Below, one piece after another: positions 30,828 through 40,434 of a DNA stretch of 64,000 bases; positions within the stretch are counted from its first letter, which is position 1; the number at the start of each line of letters is the position of its first letter. Below the pieces are notes generated by a model. That model was given only the letters and a program-made list of their open reading frames with translations, ran no database searches and was not told the DNA's origin. Source of the DNA: an uncultured Dehalococcoidia bacterium (GTDB taxonomy: Bacteria; Chloroflexota; Dehalococcoidia; Lucifugimonadales; UBA3495); assembly GCA_958296225.1 (NCBI GenBank), contig OY282456.1, positions 310,001 to 374,000 of the forward strand, written 5' to 3'. The position numbers and the translations under genes are program-made.

Positions 30828-31670
30828 ATGAACTCGAACCATAAACCGGTCGCCGTCGTAGTGGGGGCGACATCCAAGTGGCAGTCAGACGGACGCAACA
30901 CCCAATTGGCTCACGGCAGCACGCTCGACGACAGCGAGCTGCCCGCGGGTGTGCGTTGGGGCGTAGGCGGCGCCATCTCGCAAAAGTTTGCCAAAGAGGG
31001 CTTTCTGGTCGTGTTGACCACCCGCAACGCCGCCAACGCGGCGGCGCTGGAGGAAGCAATCCGGGAACAGGGCGGCGAAAGCATAATTGTTGAGCTCGAC
31101 CTCGCGTCTCGCGACTCCATATCCCAAGCGTTCGCCCGGATTCGGGACCAGGCTGGCGACCCAAACGTCCTGGTTTACAACGCGGGCTACCTGGAGGGGC
31201 GCGACCTGCCGCCGGAAAAGGAACTGCTGGAGCACATCCCCTTCGAGATATTCGAAACCGCGCAGCACATCGCCAGCAGCGGCCCCTTCCTGGTCGCCCA
31301 GGAGGTATTGCCCGCCATGCGGGAGCGCGGCGCGGGCACGATTCTGATTTCCAATAACTCGTCGTCTTTGCGGGGGAAAAAGCGGTACACCGGACAGTCG
31401 CTATACTATCCGAGGGTGCTGATGCGCACGCTGGCGCAGGCGCTGACGGAGGAATATTCCGAGCACGGCGTGCATATCGCCAATGTGGTAATCGACGGTA
31501 CCATCGACTCTCCGGGCACCCGGGCCCTCCCGCGCGCTCAGCAGCAGCCCGAATTGCTGATGAACCCCGCCAAGATTGCCGAGGCTTTCTATTACCTGCA
31601 TACCCAGGACAAATCCTGCTGGACACACGAACTCCAATTGACCCCCTTTGCCACCAAGCCAAGTTTCTGA
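30828..31670 (+). CDS. Atypical short-chain dehydrogenase/reductase
   Basis: 280 aa. The SDR fold is recognisable from FLVVLTTRNAANAAALEEAIREQGG, VELDLASRDS, VLVYNAGYLEGRDL and VVIDGTIDSPG. Two odd features: the cofactor GxxxGxG motif is split by about 28 residues (VVVGATSKW...GVGGAISQKF), and the usual YxxxK is absent; the region reads KKRYTGQSLYYPRVLMRTL. It may be a catalytically altered family or act without the standard lysine. No family substrate can be given. Upstream of the luciferase-like gene by 54 bp, probably co-transcribed. Confidence 0.75.
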   Translation: MNSNHKPVAVVVGATSKWQSDGRNTQLAHGSTLDDSELPAGVRWGVGGAISQKFAKEGFLVVLTTRNAANAAALEEAIREQGGESIIVELDLASRDSISQAFARIRDQAGDPNVLVYNAGYLEGRDLPPEKELLEHIPFEIFETAQHIASSGPFLVAQEVLPAMRERGAGTILISNNSSSLRGKKRYTGQSLYYPRVLMRTLAQALTEEYSEHGVHIANVVIDGTIDSPGTRALPRAQQQPELLMNPAKIAEAFYYLHTQDKSCWTHELQLTPFATKPSF

Positions 31671-31724
31671 ACGTCATTACCCGAAGAACGCGGGCCACTC
31701 GAATAAACCGGAAGGAGCGTCAGG

Positions 31725-32789
31725 ATGGATGTCGGAATGATGATGATTTTCTCCAGTTACGGCTGGGAAGGCGGCTCGGACGGCCAAATGTGGCAGGAGG
31801 AGCTGCGCCTTGCTGAAATTGCCGCTGACGCGGGGTTTGACTGTCTCTGGTCGGCCGAGCATCATTTCAACGATTATTCCTTCGTGCCGGACAATCTCCA
31901 GCTAATGACCCACATCGCGGCCCGGCATCCCAACATTGACGTTGGGACAGCCGCCGTGATACTCCCCTGGCACAACCCGCTGCGAGTGGCGGAAAACGCT
32001 GCCGTTCTCGACTTGTTGAGCAATGGCCGGCTCCGGTTGGGGCTCGGGCGCGGTCTGGCGCGGCGCGAATTCGAAGCCTTCAGCATCAGTATGGACGAAT
32101 CGCGGGAGCGTTTCGACGAAGCGGCGCCAATGATTGTCGAGGCTCTCAGGACCGGCTTTATCGAGGGCGACGGAACTTACTACCAACAGCCCCGGACGGA
32201 GATTCGCCCCCGGCCGCAATATTCCTTCGACGGGCGCATCTACGCCGTCGCCGCCAGCGACGATTCCGTTCTCTCGGCGGCCAAACTTGGCGCGCATATT
32301 GTTATGTTCGCTGACCGTCCCTGGGAAATGCGGATGCCGGGAATTGAACGCGGCCGCGCCTTACACCGTGAGTTTCACGGCACGGAGCCGCCAAGCCCGC
32401 TGCTTACCGAATTCGTCGTATGCGGCGCCGATATTGCGCAGTGTGCCGAAGAAGCGCGTCAGTATCAGGGCAAATTTGTCGAGAGCAATTTCTATCACTA
32501 CGAATTCCTCGGCGATCACTTCGGGTCGGTGAAGGGTTACGACGCTTATCAGCAGAAAGCTGAAATCGCGCGTTCCGCCGGTCTCGAAGGGGCGGTCGAA
32601 GGCTTTATGCAGGCGGCCAGTTGGGGTACGCCGGACAAGATTCTGCGGGGGCTTGAGGAACGCCGGGCCCTGCTCGGCGATTTCGAGTTGAACGTCGCCT
32701 TCCGTTTCGGCGGCACGCCCTTTCATATTGCGGAGCGGAGCTTGAACCTTTTCGCCGAAGAAGTCCTGCCGGTCCTGAAGTCCTGGTAG
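31725..32789 (+). CDS. Luciferase-like flavin-dependent monooxygenase (LLM class)
   Basis: 354 aa. TIM-barrel LLM features: MDVGMMMIFSSYGWEG, AADAGFDCLWSAEHHFNDYSF, ARHPNIDVGTAAVILPWHNPLRVAENAAVLDLLSNGRLRLGLGRGLARREFEAF. It uses reduced flavin and O2 to oxidise an organic substrate or carbonyl compound. Such genes are very abundant in uncultured marine Chloroflexota. The GGAAGG site precedes the ATG. Probable partner: the SDR upstream. Confidence 0.88.
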   Translation: MDVGMMMIFSSYGWEGGSDGQMWQEELRLAEIAADAGFDCLWSAEHHFNDYSFVPDNLQLMTHIAARHPNIDVGTAAVILPWHNPLRVAENAAVLDLLSNGRLRLGLGRGLARREFEAFSISMDESRERFDEAAPMIVEALRTGFIEGDGTYYQQPRTEIRPRPQYSFDGRIYAVAASDDSVLSAAKLGAHIVMFADRPWEMRMPGIERGRALHREFHGTEPPSPLLTEFVVCGADIAQCAEEARQYQGKFVESNFYHYEFLGDHFGSVKGYDAYQQKAEIARSAGLEGAVEGFMQAASWGTPDKILRGLEERRALLGDFELNVAFRFGGTPFHIAERSLNLFAEEVLPVLKSW

Positions 32790-33050
32790 CAGCCGAAGTT
32801 GCCGGCGCAGGATTCCACGCGGGCCGGCGCTATTGGCGGGGACTCATCGCAGCGCGCAAATGGGCGGTGTTGGGCGCGGAGGCGCGCCGGTTCGGTCGTC
32901 GTTCCCCGTGGTACGGGCTATATGCAGGGGGAGAGATGCCGGCGGCAGGCTCCCACCGGCATCCCGCAGCGGCGAGGGAGCAGACGAATCAACTCCAACC
33001 GGCGCTAGTGTCCAACACACCGTTCCAACGGGGCTTTTCCGGACGCACCC

Positions 33051-34385
33051 TTAGGGCTTGGTTCCCACTGCGCAGTGAAAGGGCGTCGCTATGAAAAAGG
33101 TGCCGTCGGCCACCGCCTGGTTGGCCGCCGCTCGCCACTCCGCTGCTTCCTCGGCGGTCAGGGTAGGCAAAATGCCGCCTTGCAGGAATTGCAGTCGTAT
33201 CGGTTCGGAGAAGGTGCTGATGTAAGGGAACATTTTCGTATTCGTCAACCCCAGCCGCGCAAAGCGTTGGTACAGGGAAGCGTCGTCGCATCCTTGGGGA
33301 TGCCCCCGGTCGTCAACCCACGGGGGCGACTCTATCCTGGCCTTAAGTGCGGGACTTAACGCCAGGTTCACCCAACGGTTCATGTCGTGGGCGTGGCCCA
33401 ACACCGCCACCCGGCCCCCGGGCTTGGTGACCCGGACCAGCTCCGGCAGCATCAGGTCTGCGTTCACCCGCTGGATGACGGTGCTGGAGAAGGCAACGTC
33501 AAAATGGTCGTCGTCAAAAGGCAATGCCTCGGCGCTGCCTTCCCGAAAACTCACCACGCTCTCCAGGCCCTCGCGTTTGACAATCTCCGTGGCCTCCCGC
33601 AGGAAGTAGGCGTTGACGTCCATGCCGACGATGGGACTTTTGCGGGCCGTCTCCCGGGCCAGCCACCGACACAGCACCCCGGTGCCGCAGCCGACTTCCA
33701 GCGCTCTTTCGCCAGGTTGGATTTCCGCCGCGGCAATAAGGCTTCCGACGGCGGACAGATAGCCGGGCGTGCGGCCTCTTCCTTCCAGGCTGGCCACCAT
33801 TCCCAGCGCGGGCCCGGTCATGGAAACTACGCAATAGCGTTCGCTGAAAGCCTCAACCAGCGGCTCCCATTGGGACGGGGCGGCTCCCAGCGGCAGCAGC
33901 GCCAATGGCGGCCCTGAGCCCCTGACCTTGAAATAGATGCCGTCAACCTCGCCTTCCGTCACGGAAGGCGATACCCTGGCCAGGCCATTCCGGGAGTCCA
34001 CGCCGGCCAGGAAGTCCAGCATCCCCGCGGCAATGTCGCCGCCCCGTTCAACCGCGAGGTCGGCGTAGTTGTTTGGATACACGTAGTCGGCCAGGGTAAT
34101 CAGCGACGCCGACGGCAGGCTCGCCAGGTTGCGATTTATGGTCTCCGTCGCACCGCCGCGAGCGCCGTTGAACACTAGGAGCCGCCCAGCCAAAGGGGTC
34201 AGCGCCAGGGTGTCAAACCCCAATGGACCGACCAAGGTCAAGGAAGCGACAATCTCCGGAAAGCTGACGGCCATCCCACGCCAGTCGTTCAGATTGCGGG
34301 AAGCAAAGTGGGCCCGTTCAATCCCCAGTTGCCGCAAAACCCCGGCTATCCTCTCTTCAACGGGAGTGTCTATCTCTGTGGTCAT
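33051..34385 (-). CDS. Class-I SAM methyltransferase with an N-terminal alpha/beta-hydrolase-like half
   Basis: 444 aa. The ATG at 34385 (MTTEIDTPVEERIAGV) is preceded by GGAGGAAGG; the earlier ATG at 34406 is inside that site. Residues about 30-210 resemble an alpha/beta-hydrolase (GPLGFDTLALTP, LPLGAAPSQWEPLVEAFSERYCVVSMTGP). About 215-400: methyltransferase (ALEVGCGTGVLCRWLARE, GMDVNAYFLREA, FREGSAEALPFDDDHFDVAF, ELVRVTKPGGRVAVLGHA). No hydrolase nucleophile motif is evident, so the first half may be structural. Product unknown. Confidence 0.75.
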   Translation of the reverse strand: MTTEIDTPVEERIAGVLRQLGIERAHFASRNLNDWRGMAVSFPEIVASLTLVGPLGFDTLALTPLAGRLLVFNGARGGATETINRNLASLPSASLITLADYVYPNNYADLAVERGGDIAAGMLDFLAGVDSRNGLARVSPSVTEGEVDGIYFKVRGSGPPLALLPLGAAPSQWEPLVEAFSERYCVVSMTGPALGMVASLEGRGRTPGYLSAVGSLIAAAEIQPGERALEVGCGTGVLCRWLARETARKSPIVGMDVNAYFLREATEIVKREGLESVVSFREGSAEALPFDDDHFDVAFSSTVIQRVNADLMLPELVRVTKPGGRVAVLGHAHDMNRWVNLALSPALKARIESPPWVDDRGHPQGCDDASLYQRFARLGLTNTKMFPYISTFSEPIRLQFLQGGILPTLTAEEAAEWRAAANQAVADGTFFIATPFHCAVGTKP

Positions 34386-35061
34386 TCTTCCTTCCTCCGG
34401 CCTCATACGGCCACACTGGTTTGAAGCTCTTAACGCCCGCCTACGCCCCCCGGTCGCGACCAGTCTAATTATACCGAATGCACTAACTGCATTGACTCAC
34501 GGCAATCACCCTCCGGCTGTGTGCCGTGAGTACCCACATCAGGCGGGCCGGAAAAGTTGAAGGTCGCCGGTTGGGTCTGGTTGTTGGCAGCATCCATCGG
34601 AAAATCCGAGCCATTTTTGATTTCGTCAATCGGGAGCGCCAGTCAGTTTGGATGTCGGACCGGGCCAACCCGGTTATGCAAGGTCTGCGGTGAAAACGCC
34701 AATTCCGGGTGCGGGCGCGAGCCGTACTGCCGGGGATATTGTCGCATAACAGCAGCGCTGTTCCAATCAAAAAATGGAACCGGCGGGCTGCGTCGGCCGG
34801 GGGAGGGCTTGGAGGGAGGCGACGGAATGGGCCGGCCCAGGGCGCCAGTCCGATTTCCCGGCGGTGCGTGGCGCAAAGTTGTCCAGGGACTCCGCCGACA
34901 GCTCGGCCTGAACCACCGGCCGCCGCCTCGCCATTTGTGCCGGCGGCCGTGTTCGTTGCCCTCCGGCAGGGTTTTGACATCAGGCGAGTATGCATGGCAG
35001 CACGCCGTGCCAGTGGGTTTCGTATAGCTGGGTGGATGCCCCCAGGACCTTCAAAGGCTAG
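34386..35061. other. About 670 bp without an assignable gene
   Basis: Open frames in several directions; none has a family signature. It lies between the methyltransferase start and an IS element. The CTAG target duplicate of the IS is at 35058-35061. Confidence 0.4.
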
Positions 35062-35915
35062 GGCGCGTGGTCAAATTGGGGATATGGTGGTAAATTAGCG
35101 CTGTTAGCCGCAATCTGCACCAGGAGGGCGATCCCGTGTCCACCACCGCCGCCGCCTATCACCGCCACGACATCTCCGACCGCGCCTGGCAAATCCTGGA
35201 ACCCCGCCTCCCCGGCGGCCCCGGCAAAGTGGGACGCCCGGCGCAGAACAACCGCCGCTTCAGCAACGCCGTGTTCTGGGTGCTGCGCACCGGCGCCCCC
35301 TGGCGCGACCTGCCCCCGGACTACGGCGATTGGGGCAACACCCACCGCCGCTTTATCCGCTGGCGCAATAAAAATGTCTGGGCTGAATTGCAGGAAGCCC
35401 TGGTTGACGACCCCGACTTTGAATGGCTGATGATTGACGCCAGCTAGATCAAGGTGCACCAGCATGGCACGGGCGCCCGGGGCGGCAATCAGGCGGTCGG
35501 TCGCACCAAAGGGGGCTGAATAAGAAACTGCATCTGGCGGTGGACGCCCACGGGATGCCGGTGCGGATGGTGGTAACGTCGGGCACGGTAGCGGATTGTA
35601 CCCAGGCGGGGGCGCTGATTGCGGGCCTTGCGGCGGAGCATTTGCTGGCGGACAAGGGGATGACACCAATCAAGTGCTGGCGGCGGCGCGTGGGGCGGGC
35701 ATGACGCCGGTGATACCGCCGCAGCGGAATCGGCGGGAGCCTCAGGAGTATGACGTGGATTTGTACCGGCGCGTCATTTGGTGGAGAATGGGTTTTGCAA
35801 GTTCAAAGAATGGCGGGGTGTGGCGACGCGGTATGCCAAAAACGCGGCGTCATACCTGGCAATCTGCCAGATACGGGCCCTGGCGCTGTGGGCCAAAATA
35901 ATTTGACCACACGCC
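35062..35915 (+). mobile_element. IS427-like insertion sequence (IS5 family), decayed
   Basis: 854 bp. Inverted repeats GGCGCGTGGTCAAATT and (reverse) GGCGTGTGGTCAAATT differ at one base. Both sides carry CTAG, a 4-bp target duplication at 35058-35061 and 35916-35919, as expected for this group. orfA is 35136-35447 (HDISDRAWQILEPRLPGG, FWVLRTGAPWRDLPPDYGDW). The second half (VDAHGMPVRMVVTSGTVADC) has AAAGGGGG, a likely minus-1 frameshift site, but also a nonsense TAG at 35445-35447, a missing base near 35659 and another shift near 35770. Inactive on its own. Confidence 0.85.
35136..35447 (+). pseudogene. IS427-like transposase orfA, ends at premature stop
   Basis: 103 aa: N-terminal transposase domain (YHRHDISDRAWQILEPRLPGGPGKVGRPAQNN, WVLRTGAPWRDLPPDYGDWGNTHRRF) ending in WLMIDAS-stop. 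The expected continuation IKVHQHGTGARGG is in the same frame after the stop, so the TAG is a nonsense change within what should be the first catalytic region. Confidence 0.75.
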
Positions 35916-36378
35916 CTAGGACGTTTGCGCTGGCGTACCCGTCGCGGGTGGGGCGGGCGCCCCAGAAGACGTCCCGGTCGCTGCTCTCGACGATGGCGCG
36001 GCTGCCGGTGGCCAGCAGTGCGTCTCCAAACCGCGGGTTCTGGAACAGTTTGAAAGCCAGCGCGACGCGCATGGCGTCGACCCGGTGGCAGTCCCACTGC
36101 GCATAGGGCTTTTCGCCTGGCTCGTAAGCGACGACCTTGGCGGCGTAGCCGCTGTGGGCGGCGGCAATCGCCTGCTGCCGGCGGGGGGAGTGGGGAAACT
36201 TCAGAGCCTGATACAGGCTGTCGCTGGACTGGAACAGGATCCCGTTGGCGTGAATGGGAAACCCGCCGGTCATGTTGGAGAGTTCTCCCCACTGTGCCCG
36301 GGACCGGCGGAAGGTCGCCGGCTGGTCGGTTCGGTGATATTTGACGGACTGTTGCAGTTGCTCCGGACTGGCGCTCAT
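35803..36378 (-). CDS. NADAR-family (YbiA-like) protein with IS-derived C-terminus
   Basis: Starts at the ATG at 36378 (MSASPEQLQQSVKYHRTD). NADAR signature: RSRAQWGELSNMTGGFPIHANGILFQSSDSLYQALKFPHSP, VDAMRVALAFKLFQNPRFGDALLATGSRAIVESSDRDVFWGARPTRDGYASANVLG. NADAR proteins hydrolyse N-glycosidic bonds (riboflavin intermediates, or ADP-ribose on guanine). At NVLG the reading frame enters the IS inverted repeat; the last about 40 residues (from VVKLFWP) are IS sequence. The catalytic core ends just before, so activity may persist or be lost. YbiA normally has only a short helix after this point. Confidence 0.8.
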   Translation of the reverse strand: MSASPEQLQQSVKYHRTDQPATFRRSRAQWGELSNMTGGFPIHANGILFQSSDSLYQALKFPHSPRRQQAIAAAHSGYAAKVVAYEPGEKPYAQWDCHRVDAMRVALAFKLFQNPRFGDALLATGSRAIVESSDRDVFWGARPTRDGYASANVLGRVVKLFWPTAPGPVSGRLPGMTPRFWHTASPHPAIL

Positions 36379-36776
36379 TGTTGCTTTCCTCCGGTTTCCG
36401 GTGGCGTGCCGACGTTGCTTTCCATCCGCGCCCAACTTGACGGCTGGGCGCGGCGGGCTGCTGGAATTTAGTGCGTGTTTCGGGTGATTGCGAGCGTTGC
36501 ATTGCCTGCGACAAGTGTGGCGTGAACAGGAACTCGAAACTCCAGGGCGGCGCCTGGGCATCGCCGCAGGTTCGCGTTGCGCCGGCAATGGTCCGGCGTA
36601 GCCGGCTGCGTTGTCACTACCGGATTATTCCACCCGGCGCGCTGCCGGAAAGATTTTCCGGAACCTGCGATGACGACTTCTCGGAACGGGGTTTGGCGCG
36701 CCCGGTCAAAGCAGGGCGCGAGGGCTGGCAGCTCCCGCGTCCTGCGTCTGTTTCCAATTTTCCAGGAGCGTTCCGG
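36379..36776. other. Stretch without recognised gene
   Basis: About 400 bp between the NADAR gene and the small unknown gene at 36777. Multiple open frames, no start with a ribosome-binding site, no family motif. Confidence 0.4.
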
Positions 36777-37139
36777 CTAGGGCCGGCCGTCGTGTCCGCC
36801 AATGGCCCGGGCGCAAGCCATAGCAGCGTCCAGGCAGCGGTCGGCGTAGCTGCCGACGGTTTGTCTGGCGTTGGCGCTGTGTTGCCGGGCCTTGGCTTCG
36901 GTCAGCTCGCGGCACTGTTCCAGCAATCCTTGGCGGAGCTCGTCCATATCGGGTTCCCGGCAGTCGCAGATCTCGGCGATCCGGTCGGCGTGAGAGGTGG
37001 GCGCCGGGAGCTGTTTCAGTTCCAACGCCAGCGCGCCCGCCTTGAGGGCGGCCGTAGTGGGCATGGCGCGCTGCATGACGGCGGCTTCAGCGGCGGTGAT
37101 TTCCGCGGTTTCCGGCGGCCGGTTTGCGGTGGTGGTCAA
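36777..37139 (-). CDS. Small hypothetical protein
   Basis: 120 aa from a TTG at 37139, eight bases after GGAGG; an ATG at 37211 would add 24 residues but has no site. Sequence is mostly helical and charged: TAEITAAEAAVMQRAMPTTAALKAGALALEL, DCREPDMDELRQGLLEQCRELTEAKARQHSANARQTVG. No family recognised. Part of a minus-strand row of small genes (36.8-41.8 kb) with similar purine-rich ribosome sites, resembling cargo of an integrated element. Confidence 0.5.
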   Translation of the reverse strand: MTTTANRPPETAEITAAEAAVMQRAMPTTAALKAGALALELKQLPAPTSHADRIAEICDCREPDMDELRQGLLEQCRELTEAKARQHSANARQTVGSYADRCLDAAMACARAIGGHDGRP

Positions 37140-37297
37140 TTCAGGTGCCTCCTTGCGTTTGACGGTTTCCGGAGTTAAGTTCGGTCGACCTTGGCGGGCC
37201 GGCTTTTGCATTAGCGTTGCCGTCGGGCGGGAGCGACGGCGCTGCGGCGGGCTGATTTCCCGGCGACAGCGCGTTGGCGCGCTAGCCGCGGTATGGC

Positions 37298-37540
37298 TCA
37301 GACGTAGGACAGGGCGACCAGGACGATTACGGCTGCGGTTGCCGTGAGTACGATGACGAGGGCTGGCCGGTTGACGCCCTCTTTCCGGGACGCTTCCGGC
37401 GGCGCTTTAGTGAGCCGGCGGTTGCCGGTACCTTCCTCGGCCGCGCTGTCGAGGTCGAAGACCGGGGTGTCCGGCCCAATCAGTTCCGCAAAGTCCCCGG
37501 CGGCGTCCAGCAGTTTGTTGCGCGGTTTCTTGTCGTCCAT
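37298..37540 (-). CDS. Small single-pass membrane protein
   Basis: 80 aa, ATG after GGAGGAGTAAAGGAC. A charged N-terminal half (MDDKKPRNKLLDAAGDFAEL, FDLDSAAEEGTGNRRLTK) and a C-terminal tail anchor (ALVIVLTATAAVIVLVALSYV), so the bulk faces the cytoplasm. No family recognised. Confidence 0.55.
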   Translation of the reverse strand: MDDKKPRNKLLDAAGDFAELIGPDTPVFDLDSAAEEGTGNRRLTKAPPEASRKEGVNRPALVIVLTATAAVIVLVALSYV

Positions 37541-37693
37541 GTCCTTTACTCCTCCGGAGTGGAACCGGTCTTGGCCCGCTTCGTCCGTTTGCGCCGGGAA
37601 CGGCCTTTTACGGGCTTTGACGTCCTTTGCTAAATTGTGTCTTGGGCCAGGCTTTGCGCCTCTGAAGGGGCTTTACGGCAAGCGGGAGCGATG

Positions 37694-38728
37694 CTATGTC
37701 CGGGTTCCGGCGCAGGTTGAAGCCGGGGCTTTTTCCTGGCGCGGCCGTCTTCGGAACCCGGGACATGATTTCTGGGCTGTGTATTCGACCGCGGCGACCT
37801 TGCGACCTTCGTTATAGACGTATATCCAGTATCGGCCGGGAGCCCAAGGCTGGGACGGGGGCTGTCCAATGCCGAACCATTGGGCGCCACCGATGTAGCC
37901 GTCCTCGGCGGTGATTGTTTTCTGGCGGCGTCCGGTTGCGAACCCGTCCTCGTAGTATTCCACGATTTCCAGCGTGGTGTGGCAGGGGCATCCCGACACT
38001 TGGTAAGAGTATTTCAAGTGCAGGTATATCCAGTCGCCGGCGGCGTCGCTTCGGAAGGAACTTCGGGGCAGCCCCTGTTGGCCGATTTGGACGTAAGCCT
38101 GCTTGATGCGCCCGTTGATGGCCGGCAATCCGGGGGCTACAGGCCCGGAGTCCGGCGGCGCGGCTGGGCGCCGGGCGCCTGAAACGCCTCTCTGAGATGC
38201 TCGATTCCTGCTTCAGTGCCTTGGCGCCGGTCGTTGGGATTTTCGACCAGTGAAGCCCGGTAGAGGTCGCGCCGGCTTTTCCGGAACCGGCTCCGGCCAA
38301 CGCTCCGGTACAGGTCAAGGAACAGCCTTTTGCCCAGCGAGTAATTGCACGTGTGGTACTTCGATCCCAGTTCGTTGCCCAGCTCTTCCAGCCTGGCGAT
38401 GTTCCTGGCATAGGGGCAAGGCTGGTTGGTGGCCGCGACGGGGGTGCCGGCGCGGGCGTTCTCGGGAATGGCTGCCAGAAAGTCGGCCGTGCCTTCATCA
38501 ATCCATTCCGCGTTTCCGCTCCAGTAGTAGTGGGCAACTTTGTGGGCGATGTGGTGCGGCAGGAATCTGGCTTTCGTGGCTGTCGTCGTTGACGTCGTAT
38601 TCCGGCAGGATTGCAGTGTAGCTGCCGTAGTTGGTGCCGGCATATCCGGGGGGCGCTGTTTCGGCGAATAACAGGGTCACGCTCCGGTTGGGGAAGTCGA
38701 TTCCGGTGAACGCCTGTAGGTTCTTCAC
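37694..38728 (-). pseudogene. Broken secreted-type metalloprotease-like gene
   Basis: Three minus-strand pieces form one protein when joined. 38498-38728: NLQAFTGIDFPNRSVTLLFAET, YGSYTAILPEYDVNDD. Then, after a frameshift near 38570, FLPHHIAHKVAHYYWSGNAEWIDEGTADFLAAIPENA (38137 onward). Then, past a second break near 38137, NGRIKQAYVQIGQQGLPRSSFRSDAAGDWIYLHLKYSY and a C-terminal domain. HKVAH stands where gluzincin-type peptidases have HExxH; the WIDEG glutamate remains. The catalytic Glu is thus Lys. Frameshifts plus a lost active residue mean it is dead. Confidence 0.65.
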
Positions 38729-39591
38729 GGCTTCCCGCAGCAGCGAGGCAGCGTTGGCTTCCTATCCTGTTGCCCGGAAAATCCTTTCCGGCGTCCTTCG
38801 CCTGGAAGGGGGGCGTCAATGGGTTGGAACGCGCTCACAGGCCGTTGTGGGGCGCTCTACGGCGATGCTGCCGGCGTTTCCGGCTCTGGCGTTGTGCTGG
38901 AACCGCTTGCCGGATAAGGTTTTCCGCGGTCACTTGCGTCCGTTGCGCGCCGCCCCGGAAATTTCCGGGGCGGCTGTGGTATGGCTTGGACAGGGACCTT
39001 GCGCCGTTATCCGGTGCAAAGGCCCCGCAGCCAGGACGGGAAAGACGCGGTTTTCGTTTGGCTGGATTGGCACCGCGCGCAGTGCTTTCGCTTCGGCGGG
39101 CGTGGCCGTGAGCATCCGGTTTGCCGTTGCCGGACCGGGTTTGTCCTGCCGTGCCTGAGCTTCGGTTGCGAAGGTTCCACTACGCCTTTTGAGGCGTCGG
39201 GAAGCCGGGGGTGTTGCCAAAACTCCGGCCAGCGTTTCCGGCGACCCGTCCTTGAGGCGCTCTCCCGCGTTGAGGCGGAATCAGTGTTGGCCGGTTTCGT
39301 TGAGAGCGTGATTGAGAGGTTGGCGGCTGGTGCCGGCGGCCGCCAGTTGGAGTTGCAGTGGGCACGGGTCTCTGCGTCCCGGCGGGACCCTGGTGAAAGC
39401 GCGTACTGCCTGGCAGCGGGCGCTCTGGGCGTGAATCCCTGTTCCGTCGCTGACGGCGACAGCGAGTTCATCCTCCGGTCGGGGGAGGTTTTCTCCGGCG
39501 CCGCCCGGTCCGGGTTTTGGCCGGAGTAAGCACTTTCAGTCCTGAGCGGCGCAGGGAAGCGCTAGAGGCGGCAGTGCGGGCCGGACTCCGG
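38729..39591. other. About 860 bp, degenerate, no gene assigned
   Basis: Overlapping open frames on both strands, none with a ribosome-binding site or motif. A minus-strand frame around 38930-39220 (NRMLTATPAEAKALRAVPIQP) could be a decayed small gene. Nothing firm. Confidence 0.3.
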
Positions 39592-39807
39592 TCATACGGA
39601 ACGACGGGGCGGGGCGTCGGCGCGCTCGAATGAAAACGCCGTAACGTCTATGCGTTCTCTGGCGTGTTCCACGGTTATGGCACAGAGCCGGCCGGCGGCT
39701 TTCAAATCCAGCAACGTGTCCTCGTTGAGGTTGCGGGTCGCGACGATCCCGGCGGGGCACAGATCGATGTACAGGGTGTCGGTATCCGGAAAGTGCCTGA
39801 TTTTCAC
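39592..39807 (-). CDS. DUF2283-family small protein
   Basis: 71 aa with a GTG start after AAGGGAG. MKIRHFPDTDTLYIDLCPAG, NEDTLLDLKAAGRLCAITVEHARER is the DUF2283 pattern (KIxYDxxxDxLYIxL...DxxG). These small proteins are common near toxin-antitoxin and mobile genes; their function is unknown. Confidence 0.75.
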   Translation of the reverse strand: MKIRHFPDTDTLYIDLCPAGIVATRNLNEDTLLDLKAAGRLCAITVEHARERIDVTAFSFERADAPPRRSV

Positions 39808-39879
39808 GGTCTGAGCTCCCTTGCAGTGTTTGGTACCGCTTGGCGAGCGTAGCCGCCGGTTTGCCCGGTCGAGCCGGGC

Positions 39880-40434
39880 TTACGGTTTTGCTTGCTCCGG
39901 ACGGAGGAAGTCGTCCAGGGTCAGTCCTTCCCGGGACATGGCCTCCGTTATGAACTCGCAGCCGGCATCCTCGGCCGGGTAGAGAAACAGGTCGTGCAGG
40001 TCCAGCAGGAAGGCCAGCGCTTTGATGCTGATGTCGTCGCAGTCCCGGGTCCGGGCCTTGATCTCCGCCGGCTTCAGGGTCTGGCGGTTGCCGGCTTTTT
40101 CCCGGGCGGCGGCGATGACTCTGGCCTGGACGGCGCCGTCGCTTTCGCAGGCTAGTACTTCTTCGGGGCAGACGGTGACACTCCAGCCGTCTGGGCCGGC
40201 CACGGTGCGGCGCATGAATTTCCGGCAGTCGTGTTCCACGCCGGCCATTTGAGCAAATTCCTCCGGGGTGAAGTGGCCTGCTACGGTTACGGCAGCGTTG
40301 CCGGGCAGCTGCGACAGTATTTCGCGCGCCGCTTGGTTTTGAAGCAGGGCGGCGCTGAATTGCATTTCGTGCTTTTCACGGGGCATTTGCGGTGAATCTC
40401 CTGCTTCCGGTTCGCCGGGGCGTTGCGTTGACAT
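39880..40434 (-). CDS. Hypothetical protein
   Basis: 184 aa from ATG 40434, or 168 aa from ATG 40386, which has AGGAG eleven bases upstream and may be the true start. Pieces: AAREILSQLPGNAAVTVAGHFTPEEFAQMAGVEHDCRKFM, DISIKALAFLLDLHDLFLYPAED. Acidic C-terminus (LTLDDFLRPEQ). No family recognised; part of the row of small minus-strand genes. Confidence 0.5.
   Translation of the reverse strand: MSTQRPGEPEAGDSPQMPREKHEMQFSAALLQNQAAREILSQLPGNAAVTVAGHFTPEEFAQMAGVEHDCRKFMRRTVAGPDGWSVTVCPEEVLACESDGAVQARVIAAAREKAGNRQTLKPAEIKARTRDCDDISIKALAFLLDLHDLFLYPAEDAGCEFITEAMSREGLTLDDFLRPEQAKP

Noticed and set aside
35446..35700. An intact IS transposase made by programmed frameshift
   Set aside because: The AAAGGGGG slip site is plausible, but a nonsense codon before it and later base losses break the frame more than once.
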